Shown piece by piece: positions 18,357 to 26,816 of a stretch of DNA of 64,000 bases. Within the stretch, counting starts at the first letter, position 1; each line of letters begins with the position of its first letter. The notes under the pieces are model-generated. The model made no database searches. It was not told the DNA's origin and saw only the letters and a list, made by a program, of their open reading frames with translations. A program made the translations under genes and the position numbers. The DNA is taken from NCBI RefSeq assembly GCF_032163395.1, contig NZ_CP119968.1:3312001-3376000 (forward strand), read 5' to 3'. Source of the stretch: Gloeocapsopsis dulcis. GTDB lineage: Bacteria; Cyanobacteriota; Cyanobacteriia; Cyanobacteriales; Chroococcidiopsidaceae.

Positions 18357-20966
18357 ATGTCATGTAACTGTGGTTTGAGTGTAAGTACTGTGAATCAACA
18401 AATTTTGTCTAGTATTTGCGTAACAGGTATTGTATATGTATTGATTATGCAATCTGCATCTGCTGAGGTAGTTCAGCCGCAATCAAGTGTTTCGCAAAAT
18501 ATTACACGTAGAGAATTACGTGAACATCCTGTAAATAAAGCTGAATTGCTGTCTCAAGTACCTAATTCCCCCACACTGGTGGAAGTAACAGGAGTGCAAG
18601 CTACTCCTACAGATAAAGGTGTGGAGGTAATTTTACAAACCACTCAAGGACAACAGTTACAAATCACCAATCGCAGTGCCGATAATAACTTTATCGCGGA
18701 TATTCCTAATGCTCAATTGCGTTTACCCAGTGGTGATGGGTTCATATTCCGTTCCGAAAACCCAACTGAGGGGATTACTGAAATAACAGTAACAAATTTG
18801 GATGCAAATACTATCCGCGTGACTGTGGCGGGTGAGGCGGGATTACCCACTGTGGCGTTATTTGATAGTGATGAAGGTCTGATTTTTGGCTTCACACCAG
18901 TTGTAACTTCTGCCCAGACTCCACAATTACCAGCAGCAGAACCAGAAAGTGAAATTCAAACAGAACAACCATCAACTCCAGACCAGCCGATTGAATTGGT
19001 GGTGATAGGTCAGCAAGATGGATACAGTGTACCCAATGCTACAACTGCTACCAGGACGGATACACCCCTGCGTGACATTCCCCAATCAATTCAAGCAGTT
19101 CCCCGACAGGTATTAGAAGACCAACAGGTGATTCGTGCCTCCGAAGCATTGCGTAATGTCAGTGGTGTGCAGAGGGGAAATATAGTTGGCGGTACATCCG
19201 AGGTCTTTAACATTCGCGGATTTCAACAATTTGGAGGGAATCTCCGCGATGGCTTTAACTTTAGAAATAATTTCTCTATTGCAGAAACGGCAAATTTGGA
19301 TCGAATCGAAGTCCTTAAAGGGCCAGCTTCTGTACTCTACGGAAATTTAGATCCTGGTGGTGTGATTAACTACGTTACAAAGCAACCCCTCTCAGAGCCT
19401 TTTTATGCTGCGGGATTGCAAGTTGGAAGTTTTAGTTTAGTGCGACCAACCCTTGATTTATCAGGTCCCTTAAACCCAGAGCGGACAGTGCTTTATCGCT
19501 TAAATGCGGCTTATGAGAGAGGCGGAAACTTTCGCAACTTTGACACGGAAGTTGAGAGATTTTTCATTTCACCTGTGATCACCTGGAAGATTGGCGATCG
19601 CACCGACCTCAGACTTGAATTAGAGTACTCAAACGATAAGCGTCCATATGATCGGGGATTAGTTGCTTTTGGTACAGGTATTGCTGATATTCCCTTTGAT
19701 CGAGTTTTAGGTGAACCAGACGATTTCAGTGAAAGAACAAACTTGTCAACAGGATATCGATTAGAGCATCGTTTCAATGATGACTGGAAAATTCGCAATC
19801 GGTTTAGGTACTCTTTCTCTGACCAAACCAACAATCGGCGCGAACCGGGCAGTCTCAACGAAACTACTGGGGAACTAAGTAGAGAATTTGCTGAGGGTGA
19901 AGGGACATTAAGAAATTATGAATTGCAAACAGATCTAGTGGGAAATTTTGCTACAGGATCAATCCAGCACACCCTGCTATTTGGCGTTGATGCATCTTGG
20001 CTAACGAACAGGGGAGGATCTCGTTTTGAACCCGCTCCTAGCATTAATATCTTTAATCCTGTTTATGGAATCGCTCCCCGACCTAGTAGAGATGAATTTT
20101 CAGATGTATTCGTATTGGATTTTCAAACAAATACTCTTGGCTTTTTTCTGCAAGATCAAATTACACTAGCTGAAAACTTAAAACTGCTAGTAGGTGGACG
20201 CTTTGACACTATCGATCAAAGTTCTCCTTCTAGTCAACAACAAGACCAAGCCTTTAGTCCGCGAGTAGGCATTGTCTATCAACCGATTGAGCCAATCTCT
20301 CTATATACCAGTTTCAGTAGATCATTTCAACCTAACTCTGGAACCCGTGTAGATGGCTCACTGCTTGAACCAGTGCGCGGTACGCAGTATGAAGTTGGTG
20401 TCAGAGGCGAGTTTCTTAATGGTAGACTGACCACAAATCTAGCTGCTTATGAAATCACTAGGAGTAATCTTGCAGTTACTGATCCAGATAATCCAGATTT
20501 CTCCATTCCATCAGGAGAGCAAAGAAGCCGGGGTGTTGAGTTGGATGTTACAGGAGAAATTCTGCCGGGATGGAATTTGATTGCTTCCTACACTTACACC
20601 GATGCTAGAGTTACTAAAGATGACAATCTACAGCCGGGTAATTTGCTGGATGGTGTGCCATTTAACTCTGCCAGTTTGTGGTCAACTTATGAAATTCAAA
20701 CAGGAGATTTCCAAGGCTTAGGATTTGGCTTGGGTTTATTTTATGTGGGTGAACGCCAAGGTGATTTGAATAACTCTTTTCAAGTTCCTAGTTATGTGCG
20801 TACTGATGCCAGTATATTTTATCGGCGAAATAACTGGCGGGCTGGTATTAACATTAATAACCTTTTCAATGTTGATTATATCGAAGCTACTGGTCAGCGC
20901 CGGAATCGCGTTGAAGGTCCTGGTGCGCCGTTTACAGTTAGAGGAACAGTGTCAGTGGAGTTTTAG
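18357..20966 (+). CDS. TonB-dependent siderophore receptor with AMIN domain
   Basis: Outer-membrane ferric-siderophore receptor of about 869 residues. After a signal sequence (about 1-38) comes an AMIN domain (about 58-160: VEVTGVQATPTDKGVEVILQ, VALFDSDEGLIFGF), as in many cyanobacterial receptors. The plug follows (RTDTPLRDIPQSIQAVPRQV, ALRNVSGVQRG, IEVLKGPASVLYGNLDPGGV). The remaining 570 residues form the 22-strand barrel, ending in the required aromatic Phe (GTVSVEF). TTG and CTG codons precede the ATG at 18357, which I chose. A hairpin terminator follows. Iron control is likely, but no convincing Fur box was identified in the 180 bp upstream. Confidence 0.93.
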   Translation: MSCNCGLSVSTVNQQILSSICVTGIVYVLIMQSASAEVVQPQSSVSQNITRRELREHPVNKAELLSQVPNSPTLVEVTGVQATPTDKGVEVILQTTQGQQLQITNRSADNNFIADIPNAQLRLPSGDGFIFRSENPTEGITEITVTNLDANTIRVTVAGEAGLPTVALFDSDEGLIFGFTPVVTSAQTPQLPAAEPESEIQTEQPSTPDQPIELVVIGQQDGYSVPNATTATRTDTPLRDIPQSIQAVPRQVLEDQQVIRASEALRNVSGVQRGNIVGGTSEVFNIRGFQQFGGNLRDGFNFRNNFSIAETANLDRIEVLKGPASVLYGNLDPGGVINYVTKQPLSEPFYAAGLQVGSFSLVRPTLDLSGPLNPERTVLYRLNAAYERGGNFRNFDTEVERFFISPVITWKIGDRTDLRLELEYSNDKRPYDRGLVAFGTGIADIPFDRVLGEPDDFSERTNLSTGYRLEHRFNDDWKIRNRFRYSFSDQTNNRREPGSLNETTGELSREFAEGEGTLRNYELQTDLVGNFATGSIQHTLLFGVDASWLTNRGGSRFEPAPSINIFNPVYGIAPRPSRDEFSDVFVLDFQTNTLGFFLQDQITLAENLKLLVGGRFDTIDQSSPSSQQQDQAFSPRVGIVYQPIEPISLYTSFSRSFQPNSGTRVDGSLLEPVRGTQYEVGVRGEFLNGRLTTNLAAYEITRSNLAVTDPDNPDFSIPSGEQRSRGVELDVTGEILPGWNLIASYTYTDARVTKDDNLQPGNLLDGVPFNSASLWSTYEIQTGDFQGLGFGLGLFYVGERQGDLNNSFQVPSYVRTDASIFYRRNNWRAGININNLFNVDYIEATGQRRNRVEGPGAPFTVRGTVSVEF

Positions 20967-21014
20967 ATTGAACTAAATCAGAATTTGACAACACACAAAA
21001 ACTGGTTTTCAACG

Positions 21015-21058
21015 AAAATGCTATGTACTGATTTAAAAGTAAAACCATAGCATTTTTT
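21015..21058 (+). terminator. Terminator after the TonB receptor gene
   Basis: AAAATGCTATG pairs with CATAGCATTTT across a loop of about 20 bases and is followed by T residues, 49 bp after the receptor stop. Confidence 0.65.
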
Positions 21059-21173
21059 AATCTCATGAGATACAACATTGACCTCACCCCGATGAAGCTA
21101 TGCTTTACAACAACCGTCAATGTGTTTAGGACATGACAAAATCCCAAAACAATTATTCAATTTTGGCTTTTAA

Positions 21174-21216
21174 CTTCCCCTCTTCTTAGTAAGGAGATGG
21201 GTTAGGGGTGAGGTTT
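21174..21216. repeat. Interspersed hairpin repeat CCCCTC..TAAGGAGATGGGTTAGGGGTGAGG
   Basis: A spacer repeat of a kind common in cyanobacterial genomes: CCCCTCTTCTTAGTAAGGAG followed by ATGGGTTAGGGGTGAGG and a T-run. The two parts can pair. It lies between the receptor terminator and the siderophore-binding protein gene; the rest of that 326-bp spacer shows no gene. Confidence 0.5.
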
Positions 21217-21292
21217 TTATATGTATCTCATACAACTAGTAAACGCTATACTTTCTCAATACTCCGTAAATAAAGTTGTATCAGTTAAATAA

Positions 21293-22276
21293 ATGAAGTA
21301 TTGGTTCAGACATCTTAAACTATTGCTACTTTCAATATGTTCACTAATTTTAGTAGTCGCCTGCAATAGTAGTACACCCCAACTAAATACCAATCAAACA
21401 CCCACAAGCAGACCTTCAGATTGTCGGGTAATTAATCATGACGGGGGAGAAACAGAAATTTGCGGAGAACCCCAAAAAATTGTGGCATTTGGTCCTCCCA
21501 TATTAGATATTTTGTTATCTTTAGGAGTGCAAGCAGCAGGTTATTCGGAAGTGGATTTACTCAACAAAAAAGTATTTGATAATCCTAGTGAGCAGATTCC
21601 TTATCTAGGGGATTTAGTGACAAATCAACCTGTAAATGTAGGTGATCGCAATAATCCCTCGCTAGAAACATTTGTGCAACTTCAACCTGATTTAATTATA
21701 GGTGAAGCGTATCATATCAAGGAAAAATATAAATTATTTTCCAGTATTGCACCAACGGCATTTTTTGTAAATGAAGGAGAATCAGATTGGAAAACCACTA
21801 TTAAGGCAATTGCACCAGCCCTAAACCGAGAAGAACAGGCAAAACAAGTAATTGCATCCCATAATCAACTTATAGAAACAGCTAAACAACAATTAGCACC
21901 AGTGATATCAGGACAAACTATTATTGTTCTAGGCTGGTCAGGAGTTACCAAGCAATCATTTATTTTTCCGGACACTTTTATTACCAGGTTGTTAGAAGAT
22001 TTAGGCTTTAAAACTATTTTAGGAGCAGCCAACAGACCTAGAACATCAATTGAAGCTATAGCAAACCTGAAAACTGATCACATTTTAGTGTTGCCGTCTG
22101 GGGATAACACCATTGATAATGCGAAACAGGACTGGGAAAAAAATCCTCTTCTGAGTTTAATTCCCGCCATCCAAGCCGGAAATATTCATTTTATAGATTA
22201 TCAACTCAGTCGCATTCGAGGACCAATTTCGGCTGAAATATTTATCAATCAAATTTGCCAACTGTTGCAAACTTAA
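21293..22276 (+). CDS. Iron-siderophore ABC transporter substrate-binding lipoprotein
   Basis: FecB/FhuD-type periplasmic binding protein of 327 residues. The signal peptide ends in the lipobox LVVAC with the lipidated Cys at residue 24, so it is anchored to a membrane facing the periplasm. The two-lobed fold is marked by KIVAFGPPILDILLSLGVQA (about 62-81), LQPDLIIGEAYHI and the second lobe IIVLGWSGVTKQSFIFPDTF. It should pass ferric siderophore from the TonB receptor to an inner-membrane permease. No FecD/FecE permease genes are visible in this window, so either they lie elsewhere or were lost with the rearrangements here. Confidence 0.9.
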   Translation: MKYWFRHLKLLLLSICSLILVVACNSSTPQLNTNQTPTSRPSDCRVINHDGGETEICGEPQKIVAFGPPILDILLSLGVQAAGYSEVDLLNKKVFDNPSEQIPYLGDLVTNQPVNVGDRNNPSLETFVQLQPDLIIGEAYHIKEKYKLFSSIAPTAFFVNEGESDWKTTIKAIAPALNREEQAKQVIASHNQLIETAKQQLAPVISGQTIIVLGWSGVTKQSFIFPDTFITRLLEDLGFKTILGAANRPRTSIEAIANLKTDHILVLPSGDNTIDNAKQDWEKNPLLSLIPAIQAGNIHFIDYQLSRIRGPISAEIFINQICQLLQT

Positions 22277-22310
22277 AATATATCTACCGTTTTCTATATT
22301 AGAAGTAATC

Positions 22311-23312
22311 ATGAATATCTCAACCCAAAAGACTCACAACAATTGCCGTTTTTGTTCCGAGATTTCTCAAGCTAACGGTGAAGATCCCATTGGTTCAGCG
22401 AACAATGCCGAACAATGCTTCATTATTGAAGCTGCACAACCTTGGCCAGATAACATTTGGATGGAACCTGACCCCATACCACAGGATGTATTAAACCCAT
22501 TAAAATTTATTTGGGAAAATGGTGGGTCAATTCGACCACTAGCGATCGCACCAGATAAAGAATACTCTCATCCAGATTATACTCGTGTATTCTACTATCG
22601 CCGACCAGCCAAATTTTTTGCCCAATTTGAGAAACATGAGTTTATCGTACCTCATGCTTTACTGGGTTCTTTGGCATTAGCTTTACTCAAAAATCCCGAA
22701 GAAATACCAAACTTTGAGCAATATCGTCAACAAACAAACCACATTCGAGAGTTATTTGTTTGTAACCACGGCAATGTTGATGCAGCTTGTAGCAGATTTG
22801 GTTATCCGCTTTATCAAAAATTGCGTTCTGAATACGCTGCTGCAAATAATAATAACTTACGTTTTTGGCGATGTAGTCATTTTGGTGGACACGAGTTTGC
22901 ACCTACCTTAGTTGATTTACCTCAAGGACAATATTGGGGTCATTTAAAGCCAGAGATTTTAGATTTATTAATCCTACGTAATGGTTCAGTCAAAGAACTG
23001 TATCCATACTATCGAGGTAGGGCTAGTTTATCCTTCTTTGAACAAATTGCCGAACGAGAAATTTGGATGCTTGAAGGTTGGAGGTGGCTGGAATATCACA
23101 AAGCAGGTCAAGTTTTAGCCAGTGATGAAATTAATCAAGAATGGGCTGATGTTCGTATTGATTTCACCACAGCCGATGGAAATATTAGCAGTGCATATCA
23201 AGCCAGGGTAGAGGTGAAAGGTTCAGTTATGACAGCCTGGAAATCAGGAGCAAACCCAACTTTAGAAGAAGTAAAGCAGTATCACGTCACTAGTCTAGTG
23301 AAATTGACATGA
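22311..23312 (+). CDS. Sucrase/ferredoxin-like protein (Apd1-type thioredoxin-fold [2Fe-2S])
   Basis: A 333-residue cytosolic protein of the sucrase/ferredoxin-like family. It shows the ligand pattern of yeast Apd1: CNHGNVDAAC gives C-x8-C, and CSHFGGHEF gives H-x3-H. These can hold a [2Fe-2S] cluster with two Cys and two His. An N-terminal CRFCSEI adds further cysteines. It lies 34 bp after the siderophore-binding protein gene, so a role in reducing or releasing siderophore iron is a reasonable inference. The stop overlaps by ATGA with the start of a truncated ABC exporter fragment, showing that the operon once continued. Confidence 0.85.
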   Translation: MNISTQKTHNNCRFCSEISQANGEDPIGSANNAEQCFIIEAAQPWPDNIWMEPDPIPQDVLNPLKFIWENGGSIRPLAIAPDKEYSHPDYTRVFYYRRPAKFFAQFEKHEFIVPHALLGSLALALLKNPEEIPNFEQYRQQTNHIRELFVCNHGNVDAACSRFGYPLYQKLRSEYAAANNNNLRFWRCSHFGGHEFAPTLVDLPQGQYWGHLKPEILDLLILRNGSVKELYPYYRGRASLSFFEQIAEREIWMLEGWRWLEYHKAGQVLASDEINQEWADVRIDFTTADGNISSAYQARVEVKGSVMTAWKSGANPTLEEVKQYHVTSLVKLT

Positions 23313-23401
23313 TCAAAATTGGACTACGGCAATATTGGAATCTACTTGTTGATTATCTCCAACCCCAAAAGGGCAGAGTTTTCAAGTTTGCGATACGTAG
23401 C
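23309..23401 (+). pseudogene. Truncated ABC exporter N-terminus (copy 1)
   Basis: The start codon overlaps the stop of the ferredoxin-like gene (ATGA). It reads MIKIGLRQYWNLLVDYLQPQ then KGRVFKFAI, which fits the first cytosolic helix and start of TM1 of a cyanobacterial ABC exporter. After about 31 codons the match ends; the frame runs on to 23503 with unrelated residues that overlap the 3' end of the opposing DUF2887 gene. A second copy of the same 90 bp lies at 24346. The ABC gene was evidently lost when the DUF2887 gene arrived. Confidence 0.55.
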
Positions 23402-23441
23402 TACATTATTGAGCGAATCGCTTTTGATACTGCGACAATTA

Positions 23442-24269
23442 CTACTTTTGTTGCTCAGTTTGCGATGCCTGCGGCAGGTTATACCTGCGCGCAGCTTCTG
23501 TGACTTCTGCAATCTCTAATTCTAGAGCTTCTGCTACCTGTTCCAAAATCAACCCTAACTTCAATAATCGAGGTACTGCTTCGAGTTTACCTTCAACCCG
23601 CCCCTTACGCTCTCCATCTTCCAAGCCTTCTTGGTAAACTCTGGTTTGTTTCAAATCGCCTAATTCTAACATTGCTTGAATCTCCGCTTGACTCTTGTGA
23701 GGAAACTTATAAACAATGATTGTCTCTATTAATTCTGCTAATTTTCTTCTGACCTGTTCATCAGGAACTTGTCTACTTCTGTCAATTAAACTCCGAGCTT
23801 TTACACTCGCCTGTTCTAGTGGTTCAACTACCAATGTGAGAGTTCCTAAACCGATTGATTGATTAGTAAAATCTCTCAACTCGTCTAGGTAAATTATTTG
23901 CACTCGTTGACTTTCAAAGAACTCCCAATAGCGCATCGGTACACCAGGATCGAGGCGGCGACTCATCCAAATAACAGTTCCTCGCCAATCGTTACGTATT
24001 TCTGTCTTATCTAGATACATAAAAATTTCCGTGAGGAGGCGGGAATAAAGTTCGGGATCAGGTTGACACTGAAATTCAGTGAAATGAATAGGACGTTTTA
24101 AATCTAGTTGTTTGGGTAAAAATGCCCCATCAATCCGAAAATTTGTTTGCTTGACTTCTACTAATAAAAATTCATACGCTTCCGCTTCCACTGGAGGCTG
24201 ACCGAGTAATTCAAAGAAAACGCCAGGAAAAGTTTTGAACAGTCGATAGAGAATTGAATCAGTTTTCAC
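23442..24269 (-). CDS. DUF2887 / Rpn-family PD-(D/E)XK nuclease-like protein
   Basis: A 275-residue protein common in cyanobacteria and assigned to the Rpn-like nuclease superfamily. It opens with KTDSILYRLFKTFPGVFFEL and shows the conserved segment KRPIHFTEFQCQPDPELYSR (about 55-75). The latter contains the E-x-Q variant of the PD-(D/E)XK active site. Downstream are a Lys/Glu-rich stretch (EDGERKGRVEGK) and a C-terminal helix pair. It lies opposite to the siderophore operon and sits exactly between two copies of an ABC exporter 5' fragment (23309 and 24346), suggesting it was inserted within that gene or replaced it. Confidence 0.8.
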   Translation of the reverse strand: MKTDSILYRLFKTFPGVFFELLGQPPVEAEAYEFLLVEVKQTNFRIDGAFLPKQLDLKRPIHFTEFQCQPDPELYSRLLTEIFMYLDKTEIRNDWRGTVIWMSRRLDPGVPMRYWEFFESQRVQIIYLDELRDFTNQSIGLGTLTLVVEPLEQASVKARSLIDRSRQVPDEQVRRKLAELIETIIVYKFPHKSQAEIQAMLELGDLKQTRVYQEGLEDGERKGRVEGKLEAVPRLLKLGLILEQVAEALELEIAEVTEAARRYNLPQASQTEQQK

Positions 24270-24345
24270 ACACTAAAAAAAGCCAGATAGCTAAATCAAT
24301 ATATCAAAATATTTCGCAATAAATAGGCATAATTAAGCATACGAT

Positions 24346-24453
24346 ATGAAAATTGGACTACAGCAATACTAGAACTTACTTGTAGATTATTTTCAACCCC
24401 AAAAGGGAAGGGTTTTCAAGCTTGCGATCGCCTACAGTACTGTACCTGCTTAA
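24346..24453 (+). pseudogene. Truncated ABC exporter N-terminus (copy 2, with stop)
   Basis: Reads MKIGLQQY, TAG, NLLVDYFQPQKGRVFKLAIA and ends at TAA 24451. It is a diverged copy of the fragment at 23309; the alignment covers about 90 bp. The TAG replaces the Trp codon seen in copy 1. Siderophore loci in cyanobacteria often carry two tandem ABC exporters, so the two fragments may be the beginnings of two former genes rather than a recent duplication. Confidence 0.5.
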
Positions 24454-24467
24454 ACTCATACAATTCC

Positions 24468-25358
24468 CTATCCATCTTCATTTGAAAATTGTTGTAACCA
24501 TTGGACTAACTCATCCACAGTCACAAAAGATAGCAGTGCTTCACCCAATTCCTCTAACTGATTACTAGGTAAGTTCTGTATTTGTTGCTGAGTTGCTGTG
24601 TCAAGTAAGCCAAACTTATGAGTTAGTAAGCGGGTAATTAAAGTCGCTTCCCCTTGTTGTAAACCCTGTTGTAAACCCTGTTGTAAACCCTGTTGTAAAC
24701 CCTGTTGTAAACCCTGTTGTAAACCTTCCTGCAGGATTTCTTGATAAATCACTGATTCTTTCATAATGTCCTCTCGAAACAGACTTTTAATCAAGCTTTG
24801 ATCAAACCGCAGCCCTGCCAATATCTGCGTATTCACCACCACAGTCCGCCGCTCATCGGTTGATTCAATATTAGCGACTCGTGCTGCGACTTGCGCAAGT
24901 AAGGCTTGAGGTGAGTTGCTTCGCGCTAAAAATGCTAGTGGCAATAGAGCGGTATCTGCTAAAAGTGGAGTGGGATCTTCCTCCCACAGCCGAATTACTC
25001 GGTATTGATGCTGCGTAGTTGCTACCTCAAATCGGTCGGTGTATGCTGAGGCTGAACTTGTGTACTTTAAAAAAATCATTACTTGCTCGATAGGACAACG
25101 GTACTGACGGTGTAGCCGCACCCAATAATCAAGCATTCGCAGCGGTAATGGTGGCTCTGATTCAGGGCTAGTTTGAAATTCTAGATGTAGGATGTGGTTG
25201 GAGGTTTGCAATAACGTAACCGAATCAGCACGAATTGGTTCTAAACTTAATTCGGTTTTGAGTAACTGGATATCGGTTTCTTGAGATGAAAATAGCCAAC
25301 GCACAAAATTTTGGGGATAGAGTTCCGCTAAATATTTGCAAATATTGTCGTAAGCCAA
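24468..25358 (-). CDS. Rpn-family nuclease/putative transposase with QQGL repeats and DUF4351 tail
   Basis: A 296-residue Rpn-type protein. The nuclease core (about 25-115) contains LEPIRADSVTLLQ and HILHLEFQTSPES, giving the D..ExQ active-site pattern. Residues from about 211 are a run of six GLQQ units, encoded by a 12-bp tandem DNA repeat, followed by EATLITRLLTHKFG and the DUF4351 helices (LEELGEALLSF). Compared with the plus-strand Rpn protein at 17209 it has the same architecture but a Gln-rich rather than Lys/Glu-rich hinge. It is divergent from the sucrose-phosphate phosphatase gene. Confidence 0.82.
   Translation of the reverse strand: MAYDNICKYLAELYPQNFVRWLFSSQETDIQLLKTELSLEPIRADSVTLLQTSNHILHLEFQTSPESEPPLPLRMLDYWVRLHRQYRCPIEQVMIFLKYTSSASAYTDRFEVATTQHQYRVIRLWEEDPTPLLADTALLPLAFLARSNSPQALLAQVAARVANIESTDERRTVVVNTQILAGLRFDQSLIKSLFREDIMKESVIYQEILQEGLQQGLQQGLQQGLQQGLQQGLQQGEATLITRLLTHKFGLLDTATQQQIQNLPSNQLEELGEALLSFVTVDELVQWLQQFSNEDG
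24651..24727. repeat. 12-bp tandem repeat inside the Rpn gene
   Basis: About six head-to-tail copies of TGTTGTAAACCC encode repeated GLQQ on the minus strand. The copies are nearly identical at DNA level, with drift only at the edges (TAAACCTTCC at the right end), so copy number may change by slippage in multiples of four residues without losing frame. Confidence 0.85.
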
Positions 25359-25392
25359 TCGTAATGTACCTTTATTTTTAAACTAAGAAGCT

Positions 25393-26142
25393 GTGTCACC
25401 ATTTTTATTCGTAACCGACTTAGATAACACCCTCGTAGGCGATGACCAAGCCTTAGCAACACTCAATCACAAACTGAGTCAGCATCGCCAAGAACACGGC
25501 ACAAAGATAGTCTATGCTACAGGGCGATCGCCGGAACTATACCGCCTACTAACAACTGAAAAACCGCTTCTCGAACCTGATGCTTTGATTACTTCGGTGG
25601 GAACTGAAATATACCTCAACGGTAGCGATACTCCCGACTCTGGATGGAGTACAAAAATTGCTCAAGGCTGGGATCGCGACTTGATTGTGGCAACAAGTGC
25701 GCATTTTGCTGACTTAGTTCCGCAACCCGATTCAGAACAGCGTCCGTTTAAAGTTAGCTTTTTCTTGACGAAGGAAGTTGCCCGTGAAGTCATTCCTCGG
25801 CTAGAGTCCTTGTTACAAAACAAAGGGTTAGATATCAAACTGATTTACAGCACAGGACAAGATTTAGATATTTTGCCGCGCAACAGTGATAAAGGGCTAG
25901 CAGTGCAATTTCTGCGTCAACAATGGGAAATGTCACCCGAACAAACCGTTGTGTGTGGTGACTCAGGAAATGATATTGCTTTGTTTTCTAGTGGGCAAGA
26001 ACGAGGGGTCATTGTGGGAAATGCAAGTGCAGAACTCTTGGAGTGGCACAATGCTAATCCTGCCGATTATCGCTACTTAGCGCAAGCAGCTTGTGCAGGT
26101 GGTATTTTAGAAGGCTTATATTACTTTGGGTTCTTGGGATGA
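25393..26142 (+). CDS. Sucrose-phosphate phosphatase
   Basis: HAD-superfamily enzyme that removes phosphate from sucrose-6-phosphate in the last step of sucrose synthesis, a common compatible solute in cyanobacteria. It has 249 residues. Motif I is [12 protein letters not shown] with the catalytic Asp, motif II is [10 protein letters not shown], the Lys of motif III is in the DKGLAVQFL segment, and motif IV is [12 protein letters not shown]. The start is GTG at 25393, giving [11 protein letters not shown] at the N-terminus as in homologues. Its stop overlaps the ruvA start by four bases (ATGA). Confidence 0.92.
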   Translation: MSPFLFVTDLDNTLVGDDQALATLNHKLSQHRQEHGTKIVYATGRSPELYRLLTTEKPLLEPDALITSVGTEIYLNGSDTPDSGWSTKIAQGWDRDLIVATSAHFADLVPQPDSEQRPFKVSFFLTKEVAREVIPRLESLLQNKGLDIKLIYSTGQDLDILPRNSDKGLAVQFLRQQWEMSPEQTVVCGDSGNDIALFSSGQERGVIVGNASAELLEWHNANPADYRYLAQAACAGGILEGLYYFGFLG

Positions 26143-26765
26143 TTAGTTATCTCAAAGGTGTCATTGCTGGTGTAGACAAAAGTAATAGCAATCGTGTCAT
26201 TCTCACTTTAGATGTGAATCAGATAGGCTATGACTTGCAAATTTCGGCGCGTTTTGCCGAGGAATTACCTGCTGTTGGGGAAACGGTACAAGTTTTTACG
26301 CATCTGCAAATGCGCGAAGAACAGCCCTTGCTATATGGTTTTAGTTCAACAGCGCAGCGCGATCTATTTCGCCAGTTGATTAGTGTCAGTGGTATTGGCG
26401 CGCAACTGGCGATCGCTTTACTAGATACATTAGATTTACCTGACTTAGTACAAGCAATTGTGAGTGGTAACACGCAATTACTGATTCAAGCACCAGGCGT
26501 TGGCGGGAGGACTGCAGAACGCATTTCCTTGGAGTTAAAAAAGAAGCTAGCTGATTGGCGTACTACTACTGGAGTTGTTGCCGTAACTTCTGGAGGGCCC
26601 CCACCTGCAATTCTTGAAGATGTGCAAATGACGCTGTTAGCCCTAGGATATAGTGCTAGCGAAGTTTCTCAAGCAATTACTGCAGTGAGTGACAGTGTGA
26701 TTCTACAACAAAACGCTAATGCTGAGGACTGGATTCGCCAAGCGATCGCGCATTTAAGCGGTTAA
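26139..26765 (+). CDS. ruvA: Holliday junction branch migration protein RuvA
   Basis: DNA-binding tetramer that loads the RuvB helicase on Holliday junctions. It has 208 residues: an N-terminal OB fold ([29 protein letters not shown]), the helix-hairpin-helix domain II ([39 protein letters not shown]) and a C-terminal domain III that contacts RuvB ([20 protein letters not shown]). A longer in-frame start at 26091 lacks homology; ATG 26139 overlaps the spp stop and is preferred. Confidence 0.95.
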   Translation: MISYLKGVIAGVDKSNSNRVILTLDVNQIGYDLQISARFAEELPAVGETVQVFTHLQMREEQPLLYGFSSTAQRDLFRQLISVSGIGAQLAIALLDTLDLPDLVQAIVSGNTQLLIQAPGVGGRTAERISLELKKKLADWRTTTGVVAVTSGGPPPAILEDVQMTLLALGYSASEVSQAITAVSDSVILQQNANAEDWIRQAIAHLSG

Positions 26766-26816
26766 AAGCACAAAAGAGGAGCAAGTTATGATCTCCTGAC
26801 TCCTCTCTAAATATAT

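Noticed and set aside
23309-23503. The 64-codon frame after the ferredoxin-like gene taken as a complete gene
   Set aside because: Only the first 31 codons resemble a protein; the rest overlaps the opposing DUF2887 gene and has no family features.
24651-24727. Tandem repeat considered as a CRISPR
   Set aside because: Units are contiguous 12-bp copies without spacers and lie in frame inside a coding gene.
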